Source of the DNA: Procambarus clarkii
Taxonomy: Eukaryota > Arthropoda > Malacostraca > Decapoda > Cambaridae
Direction of reading: 5' to 3'
Assembly (NCBI RefSeq): GCF_040958095.1
Contig: NC_091158.1
Coordinates: 42,116,679-42,180,678 of the forward strand
Length of the DNA: 64,000 nt
In this document: piece by piece, positions 44,901-58,839 of the stretch
Position numbering within the stretch: the stretch's first letter is position 1
How the letters are laid out: every line of letters starts with the position of its first letter
Notes under the pieces: generated by a model
Told to the model about the DNA's origin: nothing
Database searches by the model: none
The model's input: the letters and a program-made list of their open reading frames with translations, nothing else
Made by a program: the position numbers and the translations under genes

Positions 44901-47031
44901 TAACACGAGGTCAACAGATTATAACACGAGGACAACAGATTATAACGCGAGGACAACAGCTAATAACACGAGGTCAACAGATAATAACACGAGGACAACA
45001 GATAATAACAAGAGGACAACAGCTTATACCGCGAGGTCAACAGCTAATAACGCGAGGTCAACAGTTAATAAAGCGAGGACAACAGATAATACCACGAAGA
45101 CAACAGATAATAACACGGGGACAACAGATAATAACGCGAGGACAAACAGCTAATAACGCGAAGTCAACAGCTAATAACGGGAGGTCAACAGCTAATAACG
45201 CGAGGTCAACAGATAAAAACACGAGGTCAACAAATAATAAAACGAGAACAACAGATAATAACGCGAGGACAACAGCTAATAACACGAGGGCAACATTTAT
45301 TAACGTGAGGACAACAGATAATAACACGAGGACAACATGTAATAACGCATAGTCAACAGCAAATAACGCAAGGTCAACAGCTAATAACACGAGGACAACA
45401 GTTAATAACGCGAGGACAACAGCTAATAACGCAAGGACAACAGCTAAAAACGTGAAGACAACAGATAATAACACGAGGTCAACATATAATAACACGAGGT
45501 CAACATATAATAACACGAGGTCAACAGATAATAACACGAGGTCAACAGATAATAACACGAGGAACACCGATTATAGCGCGAGGACAACAGGTAATAATAC
45601 GAGGTCAACAGATAATAACACGAGGACAACAGATAATAACAAGAGGACAACAGCTAATACCGCGAGGTCAACAGCTAATAACGCGAGGTCAACAGCTAAT
45701 AACGCGAGGTCAATAGTTAATAAAGCGAGGACAACAGGTAATAATACGAGGTCAACAGATAATAACACGAGGACAACAGATAATAACAAGAGGACAACAG
45801 CTAATACCGCGAGGTCAACAGCTAATAACGCGAGGTCAATAGTTAATAAAGCGAGGACAACAGATAATACCACGAAGACAAGAGATAATAACACGGGGAC
45901 AACAGATAATAACGCAAGGACAAACAGCTAATAACGCGAAGTCAACAGCTAATAACGGGAGGTCAACAGCTAATAACGTGAGGTCAACAGATAAAAACAC
46001 GAGGTCACCAAATAATAAAACGAGAACAACAGATAATAACGCGGGGACAACAGCTAATAACGTGAAGTCAACAGCTAATAACGCGAGGTCAACAGCTTAT
46101 AACACGAGGACAACAGTTAATAACGCGAGGACAACAGATAATAACACGAAGACAAGAGTTAATAACGCAAGGCCAACAGCTAATAACGCGAGGTAAACAG
46201 CTAATAATGCGAAGACAACAGATAATAACACGAAGTCAACAGATGATAACACGAGGACAACAGATAATAACGCGAGGACAACAGCTAATACCGCGAGGTC
46301 AACCGCTAATAACACGAGGACAATAGCTAATACCAAGATGTCAATCGCTAATAACGCGAGGTCAACAGCTAATAACACGAGGACAACAGCTAATAACGCG
46401 TGGGCAACAGCTAATAACGCGAGGACAACAGCTAATAATGCGAGGTCAACAGCTAATAACGCGAGGTCAACAGCTAATAACACGAGGACAACATCTAATA
46501 ACGCGAGGACAACAGCAAATAACGCGAAGTCAACAGCTAATAACGCGAGGTCAACAGCGATAACGCGAGGACAACAGCTAATAACGCGAGGTCAACAGGT
46601 AATAACGCAAAGTCAACAGCTAATAACGCGAGGTCCACAGCTAATAAAACGAAGCAAACAGGTAATAACGCGAGGACAACAGATAATAACACGAGGACAA
46701 CTGATAATAAAGCGAGGACAACAGCTAATACGCGAAGTCAACAGCTAATAACGCGAGGTCAACAGTTAATAACGCGAGGACAACAGATAATACCAAGAGG
46801 ACAACAGATAATAAAGCGAGGACAACAGCTAATAACGCGAAGTCAACAGCTAATAACGCAAGGTCAACAGGTAATAACACAAGGACAATAGTTAATAACG
46901 CGAGGACAACAGCTAATACACGAGGACAACAGTTAATAATGCGAGGACCACAGATAATACCACGAGGTCAACAGCTAATAATGCGAGATCAACAGTTATT
47001 AACACGAGAACAACAGATAATACCACGAGGA
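41981..47031 (+). repeat. 5.05-kb segment duplicated at 48988-54038
   Basis: The segment recurs at an offset of 7007 bp with only scattered single-base differences (for example near 43845/50852, 44855/51862 and 46340/53347). Its first ~400 bp also recur at 47442-47850 (offset 5461). The left boundary falls at 41980/48987 and the right at 47031/54038. Near identity across 5 kb of an otherwise variable array implies recent unequal exchange, or an assembly duplication. Confidence 0.9.
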
Positions 47032-49396
47032 CAACAGGTAATACCGCGAGAACAACAGCTAATAACGCGAGGTCAACAGCTAATAACACGAGGACAACAG
47101 TTAAAACGCAAGGACAACGGATAATAATGCGAGGACAACAGATAATAACACGAGTTCAACAGATAATACCGCGAGGAACAGTTAATAACGCGAAGACAAC
47201 AGGTAATAACACGAGGACAACAGATAATAACACGAGTTCAACAGATAATAACGCAAGGACAAGAGATAATAATGCGAGGACAACAGATAATAACACGAGT
47301 TCAACAGATAATAACGTGGACAACAGTTAATAACGCGAAGACAACAGGTAATAACACGAGGACAACAGATAATAACGCGTGGACAACAGATAATAACACA
47401 AGGACAATAGTTAATAACGTTAGGACAACAGCTAATAAAGCGAGGACAACAGCTAATAACACGAGGTCAACAGATAATAACACGAGGTCAACAGATAATT
47501 ACACGAGGACCACAGATAATAAAGCGAGGACAACAGCCAATAACGCGAAGTCAACAGCTAATAACGTGAGGTCAACAGCTAATAACACGAGGACAACAGT
47601 TAATAACACGAGGACAACAGCTAATACCGCGAGGTCAACAGCTAATAACGCGAGGTCAACAGATAATAACGCGAGGACAACAGATAATACCACGAAGACA
47701 ACAGATAATAACACGGGGACAACATATAATAATGCGAGGACAACAGCTAATAACGGGAGGTCAACATCTAATAACGCGAGGTCAATAGATAATAACACGA
47801 GGTCAACAGATAATAACACGAGGACAACAGATAATGACGCGAGAACAACAGCTAATAACACGAGGACAATAGCTAATACCAAGATGTCAATCGCTAATAA
47901 CGCGAGGTCAACAGCTAATAACACGAGGACAACAGCTAATAACGCGTGGGCAACAGCTAATAACGCGAGGACAACAGCTAATAATGCGAGGTCAACAGCT
48001 AATAACGCGAGGTCAACAGCTAATAACACGAGGACAACATCTAATAACGCGAGGACAACAGCAAATAACGCGAAGTCAACAGCTAATAACGCGAGGTCAA
48101 CAGCGATAACGCGAGGACAACAGCTAATAACGCGAGGTCAACAGGTAATAACGCAAAGTCAACAGCTAATAACGCGAGGTCCACAGCTAATAAAACGAAG
48201 CAAACAGGTAATAACGCGAGGACAACAGATAATAACACGAGGACAACTGATAATAAAGCGAGGACAACAGCTAATACGCGAAGTCAACAGCTAATAACGC
48301 GAGGTCAACAGTTAATAACGCGAGGACAACAGATAATACCAAGAGGACAACAGATAATAAAGCGAGGACAACAGCTAATAACGCGAAGTCAACAGCTAAT
48401 AACGCAAGGTCAACAGGTAATAACACAAGGACAATAGTTAATAACGCGAGGACAACAGCTAATACACGAGGACAACAGTTAATAATGCGAAGTCAACAGC
48501 TAGTAACGCGAAGTCAACAGCTAATAAAGCGAGATCAAAAGCTTATAACACGAGGACAACAGTTAATAACCCGAGGACAACAGGTAATACCGCGAGAACA
48601 ACAGCTAATAACGCGAGGTCAACAGCTAATAACACGAGGACAACAGTTAAAACGCAAGGACAACGGATAATAATGCGAGGACAACAGATAATAACACGAG
48701 TTCAACAGATAATACCGCGAGGAACAGTTAATAACGTGAAGACAACAGGTAATAACACGAGGACAACAGATAATAACACGAGTTCAACAGATAATAACGC
48801 AAGGACAAGAGATAATAATGCGAGGACAACAGATAATAACACGAGTTCAACAGATAATAACGTGGACAACAGTTAATAACGCGAAGACAACAGGTAATAA
48901 CACGAGGACAACAGATAATAACGCGTGGACAACAGATAATAACACAAGGACAATAGTTAATAACGTTAGGACAACAGCTAATAAAGCGAGGACAACAGCT
49001 AATAACACGAGGTCAACAGATAATAACACGAGGTCAACAGATAATTACACGAGGACCACAGATAATAAAGCGAGGACAACAGCCAATAACGCGAAGTCAA
49101 CAGCTAATAACGTGAGGTCAACAGCTAATAACACGAGGACAACAGTTAATAACACGAGGACAACAGCTAATACCGCGAGGTCAACAGCTAATAACGCGAG
49201 GTCAACAGATAATAACGCGAGGACAACAGATAATACCACGAAGACAACAGATAATAACACGGGGACAACATATAATAATGCGAGGACAACAGCTAATAAC
49301 GGGAGGTCAACATCTAATAACGCGAGGTCAATAGATAATAACACGAGGTCAACAGATAATAACACGAGGACAACAGATAATGACGCGAGAACAACA
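46305..49396 (+). repeat. Tandem duplication of a 1,546-bp block
   Basis: 46305-47850 and 47851-49396 are directly adjacent copies. Identity is broken only by a patch of ~90 bp (about 46950-47030 versus 48496-48576), where each copy lacks a different 147-bp piece still present at 53950-54190. Confidence 0.88.
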
Positions 49397-52300
49397 GCTA
49401 ATAACGCGAAGTCAACAGCTAATAACGCGAGGTCAACAGCTAATAACACGAGGACAACAGCTAATAATGCGAAGACAACAGATAATAACACGAAGTCAAC
49501 ACATATTAACACGAGGACAACAGATAATAACACGAGGTCAAAAGCTAATAACACGACGACAACAGTTAATAACGCGATGACAACATGATAACGCGAGGAC
49601 AACAGATAATAACGCGAGGACAACAGCTAATAACGCAAGAACAACAGCTAATAACACGAGGACAACAGTTAATAACGCAAGGACAACAGATAGTAACACG
49701 AGGTCAACAGCTAATACGCGAGGTCAACAGTTAATAACGCGAGGACAACAGATAATACCACGAGGACAACAGCTAATAACGCGAAGTCAACAGCTCATAA
49801 CGCGAGGTCAACAGCTAATAACGCGAGGTCAACAGATAATAACACGAGGTCAACAGATAATAACACGAGTACAACAGATAATAACGCAAGGACAACAGAT
49901 AATAACGCGAGGACAACAGCTAATAACGCAAGAACAACAGCTAGTAACACGAGGACAACAGTTAATAACATGAGGACAACAGTTATTAACGCGAGGTCAA
50001 CAGCTAATAACACGAGGACAACAGTTAATAACGCGAGGTCAAGAGATAATAACACGGGGTCAACAGATAATGACACGAGGTCAACAGATAATAACAGGGG
50101 ACAAAAGATAATAACGCGAGGACAACAGATAATAACACGAGGTCAACAGATAATAAAACGAGGACAACAGATAACACGAGGACAACAGCTAATACCGCGA
50201 GGTCAACAGCTAATTACGTGAGGTCAACAGTTAATAACACGAGGACAACAGATAATACCACGAGGACAACAGATAACGCTGGGACAACATATAATAACAC
50301 GAGGTCAACAGCTAGTAACGCGAAGTCAACAGCTAATAACGGGAGGTCAACAGGTAATAACGCGAGGTCAACAGATAATAACACGAGGTCAACAGATAAT
50401 TACACGAGGACCACATATAATAAAGCGAGGAAAACAGCTAATAACGCGAAGTCAACAGCTAATAACGTGAGATCAACAGCTAATAACACGAAGACAACAG
50501 TTAATAACGCGAGGACAACAGATAATAACACGAGGACAACAGCTAATAACACGAGGACAATAGCTAATACCGCGAGGTCAACAGCTAATTACGTGAGGTC
50601 AACAGTTAATAACGTGAGGACAACAGATAATACCACGAGGACAACAGATAAGCGGGCACAACATATATTACCGCGAGGTCAACAGCTAATAACGCGAAGT
50701 CAACAGCTAATAACGGGAGGTCAACAGCTAATAACGCGAGGTCAACAGATAATAACACGAGGTCAACAGATAATTACACGAGGACCACAGATAATAACGC
50801 GAGGACAACAGCTAATAACGCGAAGTCAACAGCTAATAACGTGAGGTCATCAGCTAAAACCACGAGGACAACAGTTAATAACGCGAGGACAACAGATAAT
50901 AACACGAGGACAACAGCTAATAACACGAGGACAACAGCTAATACTGCGAGGTCAACAGCTAATAACGCGAGGTCAACAGTTAATAACGCGAGGACAACAG
51001 ATAATACCACGAAGACAATAGATAATAACACGGGGACAACAGATAATAATGCGAGGACAACAGCTAATAACGCGAAGTCAACAGCTAATAACAGGAGGTC
51101 AACAGCTAATAACGCGAGGACAACAGATAATAAATCGATGTCAACAGATAATAACACGAGGACAACAGATAATACCGCGAGGATAACAGCTAATAACGCG
51201 AAGTCAGCAGCTAATACCGCGAGGCCAACAGCTAATAACACGAGGACAACAGCTAATAATGCGAAGACAACAGATAATAACACGAAGTCAACAGACAATA
51301 ACACGAGGACAACAGTTAATAACGCGAGGACAACAGATAATAACCCGAGGTCAACACATAATAACGCGATGTCAACAGCTAATAACACGAGGACAAGAGT
51401 TAGTAACGCAAGGACAACAGATAATAACACGAGGTCAACAGCTAATCTCGCGAGGTCAACAGTTAATAACGCGAGGACAACAGCTAATAACGCGAAGTCA
51501 ACAGCTAAGAACGCGAGGTCAACAGCTAATAACGCGAGGTCAACAGCTAATAACGCGAGGTCAACAGATAATAACACGAGGTCAACAGATAATAACACGA
51601 GGACAACAGATAATATCACGAGTACAACAGATAATAACACGAGGTCAACAGATAATAACACGCAGAGAACAAATAATAACGCGAGGACAACAGCTAATAA
51701 CACGAGGGCAACATTTAATAACGTGAGGACAACAGATAATAACACGAGGACAACATGCAATAACGCAAGGTCAACAGCAAATAACGCAAGGTCAACAGCT
51801 AATAACACGAGGACAACAGTTAATAACGCGAGGACAACAGCTAATAACGCAAGGACAACAGCCAAAAACGCGAAGACAACAGATAATAACACGAGGTCAA
51901 CAGATAATAACACGAGGTCAACAGATTATAACACGAGGACAACAGATTATAACGCGAGGACAACAGCTAATAACACGAGGTCAACAGATAATAACACGAG
52001 GACAACAGATAATAACAAGAGGACAACAGCTTATACCGCGAGGTCAACAGCTAATAACGCGAGGTCAACAGTTAATAAAGCGAGGACAACAGATAATACC
52101 ACGAAGACAACAGATAATAACACGGGGACAACAGATAATAACGCGAGGACAAACAGCTAATAACGCGAAGTCAACAGCTAATAACGGGAGGTCAACAGCT
52201 AATAACGCGAGGTCAACAGATAAAAACACGAGGTCAACAAATAATAACACGAGAACAACAGATAATAACGCGAGGACAACAGCTAATAACACGAGGGCAA

Positions 52301-55300
52301 CATTTATTAACGTGAGGACAACAGATAATAACACGAGGACAACATGTAATAACGCATAGTCAACAGCAAATAACGCAAGGTCAACAGCTAATAACACGAG
52401 GACAACAGTTAATAACGCGAGGACAACAGCTAATAACGCAAGGACAACAGCTAAAAACGTGAAGACAACAGATAATAACACGAGGTCAACATATAATAAC
52501 ACGAGGTCAACATATAATAACACGAGGTCAACAGATAATAACACGAGGTCAACAGATAATAACACGAGGAACACCGATTATAGCGCGAGGACAACAGGTA
52601 ATAATACGAGGTCAACAGATAATAACACGAGGACAACAGATAATAACAAGAGGACAACAGCTAATACCGCGAGGTCAACAGCTAATAACGCGAGGTCAAC
52701 AGCTAATAACGCGAGGTCAATAGTTAATAAAGCGAGGACAACAGGTAATAATACGAGGTCAACAGATAATAACACGAGGACAACAGATAATAACAAGAGG
52801 ACAACAGCTAATACCGCGAGGTCAACAGCTAATAACGCGAGGTCAATAGTTAATAAAGCGAGGACAACAGATAATACCACGAAGACAAGAGATAATAACA
52901 CGGGGACAACAGATAATAACGCAAGGACAAACAGCTAATAACGCGAAGTCAACAGCTAATAACGGGAGGTCAACAGCTAATAACGTGAGGTCAACAGATA
53001 AAAACACGAGGTCACCAAATAATAAAACGAGAACAACAGATAATAACGCGGGGACAACAGCTAATAACGTGAAGTCAACAGCTAATAACGCGAGGTCAAC
53101 AGCTTATAACACGAGGACAACAGTTAATAACGCGAGGACAACAGATAATAACACGAAGACAAGAGTTAATAACGCAAGGCCAACAGCTAATAACGCGAGG
53201 TAAACAGCTAATAATGCGAAGACAACAGATAATAACACGAAGTCAACAGATGATAACACGAGGACAACAGATAATAACGCGAGGACAACAGCTAATACCG
53301 CGAGGTCAACCGCTAATAACACGAGGACAATAGCTAATACCAAGATGTCAACCGCTAATAACGCGAGGTCAACAGCTAATAACACGAGGACAACAGCTAA
53401 TAACGCGTGGGCAACAGCTAATAACGCGAGGACAACAGCTAATAATGCGAGGTCAACAGCTAATAACGCGAGGTCAACAGCTAATAACACGAGGACAACA
53501 TCTAATAACGCGAGGACAACAGCAAATAACGCGAAGTCAACAGCTAATAACGCGAGGTCAACAGCGATAACGCGAGGACAACAGCTAATAACGCGAGGTC
53601 AACAGGTAATAACGCAAAGTCAACAGCTAATAACGCGAGGTCCACAGCTAATAAAACGAAGCAAACAGGTAATAACGCGAGGACAACAGATAATAACACG
53701 AGGACAACTGATAATAAAGCGAGGACAACAGCTAATACGCGAAGTCAACAGCTAATAACGCGAGGTCAACAGTTAATAACGCGAGGACAACAGATAATAC
53801 CAAGAGGACAACAGATAATAAAGCGAGGACAACAGCTAATAACGCGAAGTCAACAGCTAATAACGCAAGGTCAACAGGTAATAACACAAGGACAATAGTT
53901 AATAACGCGAGGACAACAGCTAATACACGAGGACAACAGTTAATAATGCGAGGACCACAGATAATACCACGAGGTCAACAGCTAATAATGCGAGATCAAC
54001 AGTTATTAACACGAGAACAACAGATAATACCACGAGGACAAGAGATAATATCACAGGGACAACAGATAATAACGCGAGGAGAACAGCTAATAACGCGAAG
54101 TCAACAGCTAGTAACGCGAAGTCAACAGCTAATAAAGCGAGATCAAAAGCTTATAACACGAGGACAACAGTTAATAACCCGAGGACAACAGGTAATACCG
54201 CGAGAACAACAGCTAATAACGCGAGGTCAACAGCTAATAACACGAGGACAACAGTTAAAACGCAAGGACAACGGATAATAATGCGAGGACAACAGATAAT
54301 AACACGAGTTCAACAGATAATACCGCGAGGAACAGTTAATAACGCGAAGACAACAGGTAATAACACGAGGACAACAGATAATAACACGAGTTCAACAGAT
54401 AATAACGCAAGGACAAGAGATAATAATGCGAGGACAACAGATAATAACACGAGTTCAACAGATAATAACGTGGACAACAGTTAATAACGCGAAGACAACA
54501 GGTAATAACACGAGGACAACAGATAATAACGCGTGGACAACAGATAATAACACAAGGACAATAGTTAATAACGTTAGGACAACAGCTAATAAAGCGAGGA
54601 CAACAGCTAATAACGCAAGGTCAACCGATAATAACGCGAGGTCAACAGCTAATAACTCGAGGTCAACAGCTAATAATGCGAGGTCAACAGTTAATAACGC
54701 GAGGACAACATAAAATAACACGAGGACAACAGATAATAACGCGAGGACAACAGCTTATAACGCGAAGTCAACAGCTAATAACGCGAGGTCAACAGCTAAT
54801 AACGCGAGGACAACAGCTAATAACGCGAGGTCAACAGCTAATAACGCAAAGTCAACAGCTAATAACGCGAGGTCAACAGCTAATAAAACGAAGAAAACAG
54901 TTATTAACGCGAGAACAACAGATAATAACACGAGGACAACAGATAATAAAGCGAGGACAACAGCTAATAACGCGAAGTCAACAGCTAATAACGCGAGGTC
55001 AACAGGTAATAACACAAGGACAATAGTTAATAACGCAAGGACAACAGCTAATAACACGAGGACAACAGTTAATAACGCGAGGACAACAGATAATACCACG
55101 AGGTCAACAGCTAATAATGCGAGATCAACAGCTAATAATGCGAGGACAACAGATAATACCACGAGGACAACAGATAATATCACGGGGACAACAAATAATA
55201 ACGCGAGAACAACAGCTAATAACGCGAGAACAACAGCTAATAACGCGAAGTCAACAGCTAATAATGCGAAGTCAACAGCTAATAACACGAGATCAAAAGC

Positions 55301-56179
55301 TTATAACACGAGGACAACAGTTAATAACGCGAGGACAACAGATAATAACGCGAGATCAACAGCTAATAACGCGAGGTCAACAGCTAATAACACGAGGACA
55401 ACAGTTAAAACGCAAGGACAACGGATAATAATGTGAGGACAACAGATAATAACACGAGTTCAACAGAAAATAACTCGAGGACAACAGATAACAACACGAT
55501 GTCAACAGATTATAACACAAAGTCAACAGATAATAACGCGAGGACAACAGATAATAACACGAGGACAACAGATAATACTACGAGGACAACAGCTATAACC
55601 GCAAGGTCAACAGCTAATAACGCGAATTCAACAGCTAATAACACGAGGACAACAGCTAATAACGCGTGGTCAACAGCTAATAGCGCAAGGTCAACTGCTA
55701 ATAACGCGAGGTCAACAGCTAATACCACGAGGACAACAGCTAATAACGCGAGGTCAACAGCTATTAACGCGAGGACAACAACTAATAACGCGAGGTCAAC
55801 AGCTAATAACGCGAGGTCAACAGCTAATAACACCAGGACAACAACTAATACCACGATGTCAACAGTTAATAACGCGTGGTCATCAGTTAATAACGCGAGG
55901 ACAACAGATAATAAAGCGAGGACAACAGCTAATAACGCGAAGTCAACAGCTAATAACGCGAGGTCAACAGGTAATAACACGAGGTCAACAGATAATAACA
56001 CGAGGTCAACAGATAATAACACGAGGACAACAGATAATAACACGAGGACAACAGCTTATAACAGGAAGTCAACAGCTAATAACGCGAGGTCAACAGCAAA
56101 TAACGCGAGGAACACCGCTAATAACGCGAGAAACACCGCTAATAACGCGAGGTCAACAGTTAATAACAGTATTAGGGAT

Positions 56180-56610
56180 GGCAACGCACAGGTGATTTTT
56201 TTTCTGGGGGAAAAAATCACGCGTGTGAGCTATGGTTTTCAGGTCCAAAGGGGAAAAAATCACGCGTGTGAGCCATGGTTTTGAGGTCCAAAATCACGCG
56301 TGTGAGCCATGATTTTCAGGATCCAATATCCCGCGTGTGAGCCAGGGTTTTCAGGTAAATTTTGTCAGTCACAGATTTTAGAAGTAAGGATTTCTTATGA
56401 TGAAAATAATTTCCGAGACTTAGAAGTTTGTTAAGGTCTTATAGGAGAAATTCAAATATCGTATGTAGCGCTTTAGGGTTTTCAGGAGAACTCTACGGAC
56501 ATATTTTACATGTTTTCAACTTACAAAATCCGTTTGTGTGAGCCATAGTTTTCAGGTAAATTTAGAAAATCCCGTGTGTGAGCCAGGGTTTTCAGTTCTC
56601 GTACCTCACA
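56180..56610. repeat. ~45-bp repeat at the satellite edge
   Basis: AATCACGCGTGTGAGC followed by YATGGTTTTCAGGTCC recurs four times in 56200-56360 and twice more near 56530-56600, with variable GGGGAAAA spacers. It begins within 50 bp of the last 21-bp unit. Confidence 0.85.
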
Positions 56611-56849
56611 CCCCCTCCCTCCCCCCTTACCTCGCAATCTGTCGCGTCACCTTTATTTACCTTACGCCCGGCCAGCCAGACGTCGCATACAGGTTACCTC
56701 TTATCTTATGTTATCTTCTCCATAATATCTTGACCGTCCCTCCACTCTCTCTCTCTCTCCTTTCATTCAGTTCAGCTATTTTCTGACATCGTATGTTTGC
56801 TCCTTTTCGTTAAGCAAGTCAGTTTTACACAAATAAATCGTGTTAGTAA

Positions 56850-57860
56850 GCAAGTTCTAGCTCCTATCCCGGCCTTAGTCCCCTGTCGTATAATGAATAC
56901 TATCATTCCAATCCCTCTAAAATTTAAAAATAATCATATTTCAAACGTATTTCAATACAGTAATTTAGTTACCGAGCTCCAGCGCTTGTCCTCCGCCTTA
57001 GCTCTCTCTCGTATCTTTGTTAATACCTATTCAAATTCCCCGAAATTTCTACCCGCTGTATTTCAGACATAGTTTAGTAAATGCAAGCAATTATCAAACT
57101 CTAGCTCTTGTCCCCAGCTTAGTTCATTTGTACAAGATCGTTAGTAACAGTCCAAATTCCCTGAATTTTTATCCCTCTGTATTTCAGACACAGTAAATAA
57201 GATCAAGTCCATTACCGAGCTCCAGCTCTCTTACCCCACCTTACTCCCCTCGCGTGTATTCAGTAATATCCTATCAAATTCCCTGAAATTTATACTCTCT
57301 GTATTTCGGACATAGTAAATAGGATCCAAACAATTATCAAACTCTAACTCTTGTCCACCGCCTTAGTTCATTTATACAAGATCGTTAGTAACAGACCAAT
57401 TTTCCCGAAATTTAAAGCAGACATACTTCAAAGTTAGTAAATAAAATCAAGTAAGTTATCGAGCTCCAGCTCTCATCCCCCGCCTTAGTTCTCTCTCGTA
57501 TCTTTGTAAATAACCCATCAATTTCCCTGAAATTTTTACCCTCTGTATTTCAGACATAGTAAATATGAAGTAAACAAATATAAAACTCTAGCTCTTGTCC
57601 TCTGTCCAAGTTCACTCATGTAAATTCATTACTATCAGTCCAAATCCCCCTGAGATTTAAACACCCAACTACATTTTCAGACATAGTAAATAAAAACCAG
57701 TTCAGTTATCAAGTTTCAACTCTTGTGCCCCCCGCTTAGTTCATTTTGTACAAGTTCTTTATTTTCCAACTAAATCACCCTAAGATTTAAGATCACCTTA
57801 TTTCTAACGTAGTAAAATCAATCTGGACATTAGCCAAGCTCCATTTCCTCGGCCTTAGAT
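56850..57860. repeat. ~122-bp tandem repeat with dimeric order
   Basis: Landmarks of the CTCYAGCTCT type fall near 56857, 56978, 57099, 57220, 57342, 57463, 57586, 57714 and 57837, a period of about 122 bp. Copies alternate between a GAGCTCCAGCTCTC type (2, 4, 6) and an AAACTCTAGCTCTTGTCC type (3, 5, 7), giving a ~243-bp higher-order unit. Divergence is high, so it is old. Confidence 0.85.
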
Positions 57861-58029
57861 CATCAAACATAAATATATTCGATCAAGTCCATCTCCAGCC
57901 TAGCTCTTTACCAGAGTAATCGTCTAACCCCAACCTGTGTAATTATCTTTCACCCCCTCCCACCTTCCTCCATCTCATCTCACCTTACCCTTTCCCTCCC
58001 TTACCTTCTCATCCCCAACTTATCCAAAC

Positions 58030-58620
58030 CTTCAATAATCGTACTGTATTTGCATATTTTCTCTATATTCACTGTGTTCTTCGTATTCTCATCCGTGTTC
58101 ACTCCATGTTCTTCAAACGTTCACAGTCCCATTCAGTTCATATTTTCACAAGTATCTCCATTTTTTCTGTAATCTTTCTCTTAGTCTCATTATGTTCTCT
58201 ACAAATTCTAGTCATATTTTCTATGTTTTCATGTTCATCACATGTTCTCTTTACAACTTTTATACTCAATATTCATGCTAACTTCCATATTTTGTGTTCT
58301 TTGTCAATATTCATGTTCCTCTACAAGTTCATGTTCCTCACAAGATCACTTCGTTTTTCACCTTCACTTACATGTTTTCTACATTCTTTGTCATATGCTC
58401 CATGTTTTTCACAAGTCCATTGTTCATTCTTTGTATTCCCTATGTTCCTTATCATGTTTTCATGTTCTCTGTAAGTTCATATTCCCAGCATGTTCACTGT
58501 ATTCATCAACTTTTCTTACATATGTTCTTTGCCATGTTCCCCATATGTTCTCTGGGTTTTCCCCTACTTAACCTCAATTTTTTTATGTTCTTTGTTTCTT
58601 TAAACCAATTTGTTTCTTCC
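58030..58620. repeat. Degenerate TTCATGTTCT repeat
   Basis: TTCATGTTC, CATGTTCTC and ACAAGTTCATG words recur about twenty times at 20-40 bp spacing. Phe/Ser/His-rich ORFs (for example 58106-58474) that look like membrane proteins are by-products of T-rich repeats. Confidence 0.7.
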
Positions 58621-58839
58621 ATTCACTAACTAGTTCTTTGTCAAATAATATTATACTGCAATACAGTTCCCTCAACAATTTTAGTCACCCAGTTTTTATT
58701 TGCAAACTATGTCAAAGTAATTCTCGTAGTCAACTTAATAGTTCCACCAACCCCGTTCTTAAGCAAATCTACACTTTATTCAGTTCCAAATTTACAAAGA
58801 CAAACCTTTCTTGTAACTTCTTAACTAAAAATCTTTCGC

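Larger units (their letters stand above)
41340..56170. repeat. 14.8-kb array of a 21-bp satellite unit
   Basis: The unit starts AACAGCTAATAAC and ends GCGAGGWC (21 bp), giving roughly 700 copies. Main variants are AGATAAT or AGTTAAT for AGCTAAT, ACACG for ACGCG, GAGGTC for GAGGAC and GCGAAG for GCGAGG. Because 21 is a multiple of three, two plus frames (NNARTTA-like and RGQQLIT-like) and the minus strand (LLAVVLA-like) stay open, giving ORFs up to 439 codons. Frames switch, both strands are open, and no start context or splice signal is consistent, so I do not regard these as genes. Internal duplications of 1.5 and 5-7 kb are listed separately. Confidence 0.97.

Noticed and set aside
43767..45153. 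Long overlapping ORFs on both strands (379 and 439 codons) as protein genes
   Set aside because: They lie in the 21-bp satellite, where multiples of three keep several frames open on both strands; composition is pure repeat with no start context, domain or consistent frame.
41340..56170. CRISPR-like array
   Set aside because: Units are contiguous with no unique spacers, and the setting is eukaryotic.
58106..58629. Possible multi-pass membrane protein
   Set aside because: Hydrophobicity comes from a T-rich degenerate repeat; overlapping frames look alike and no family is recognised.
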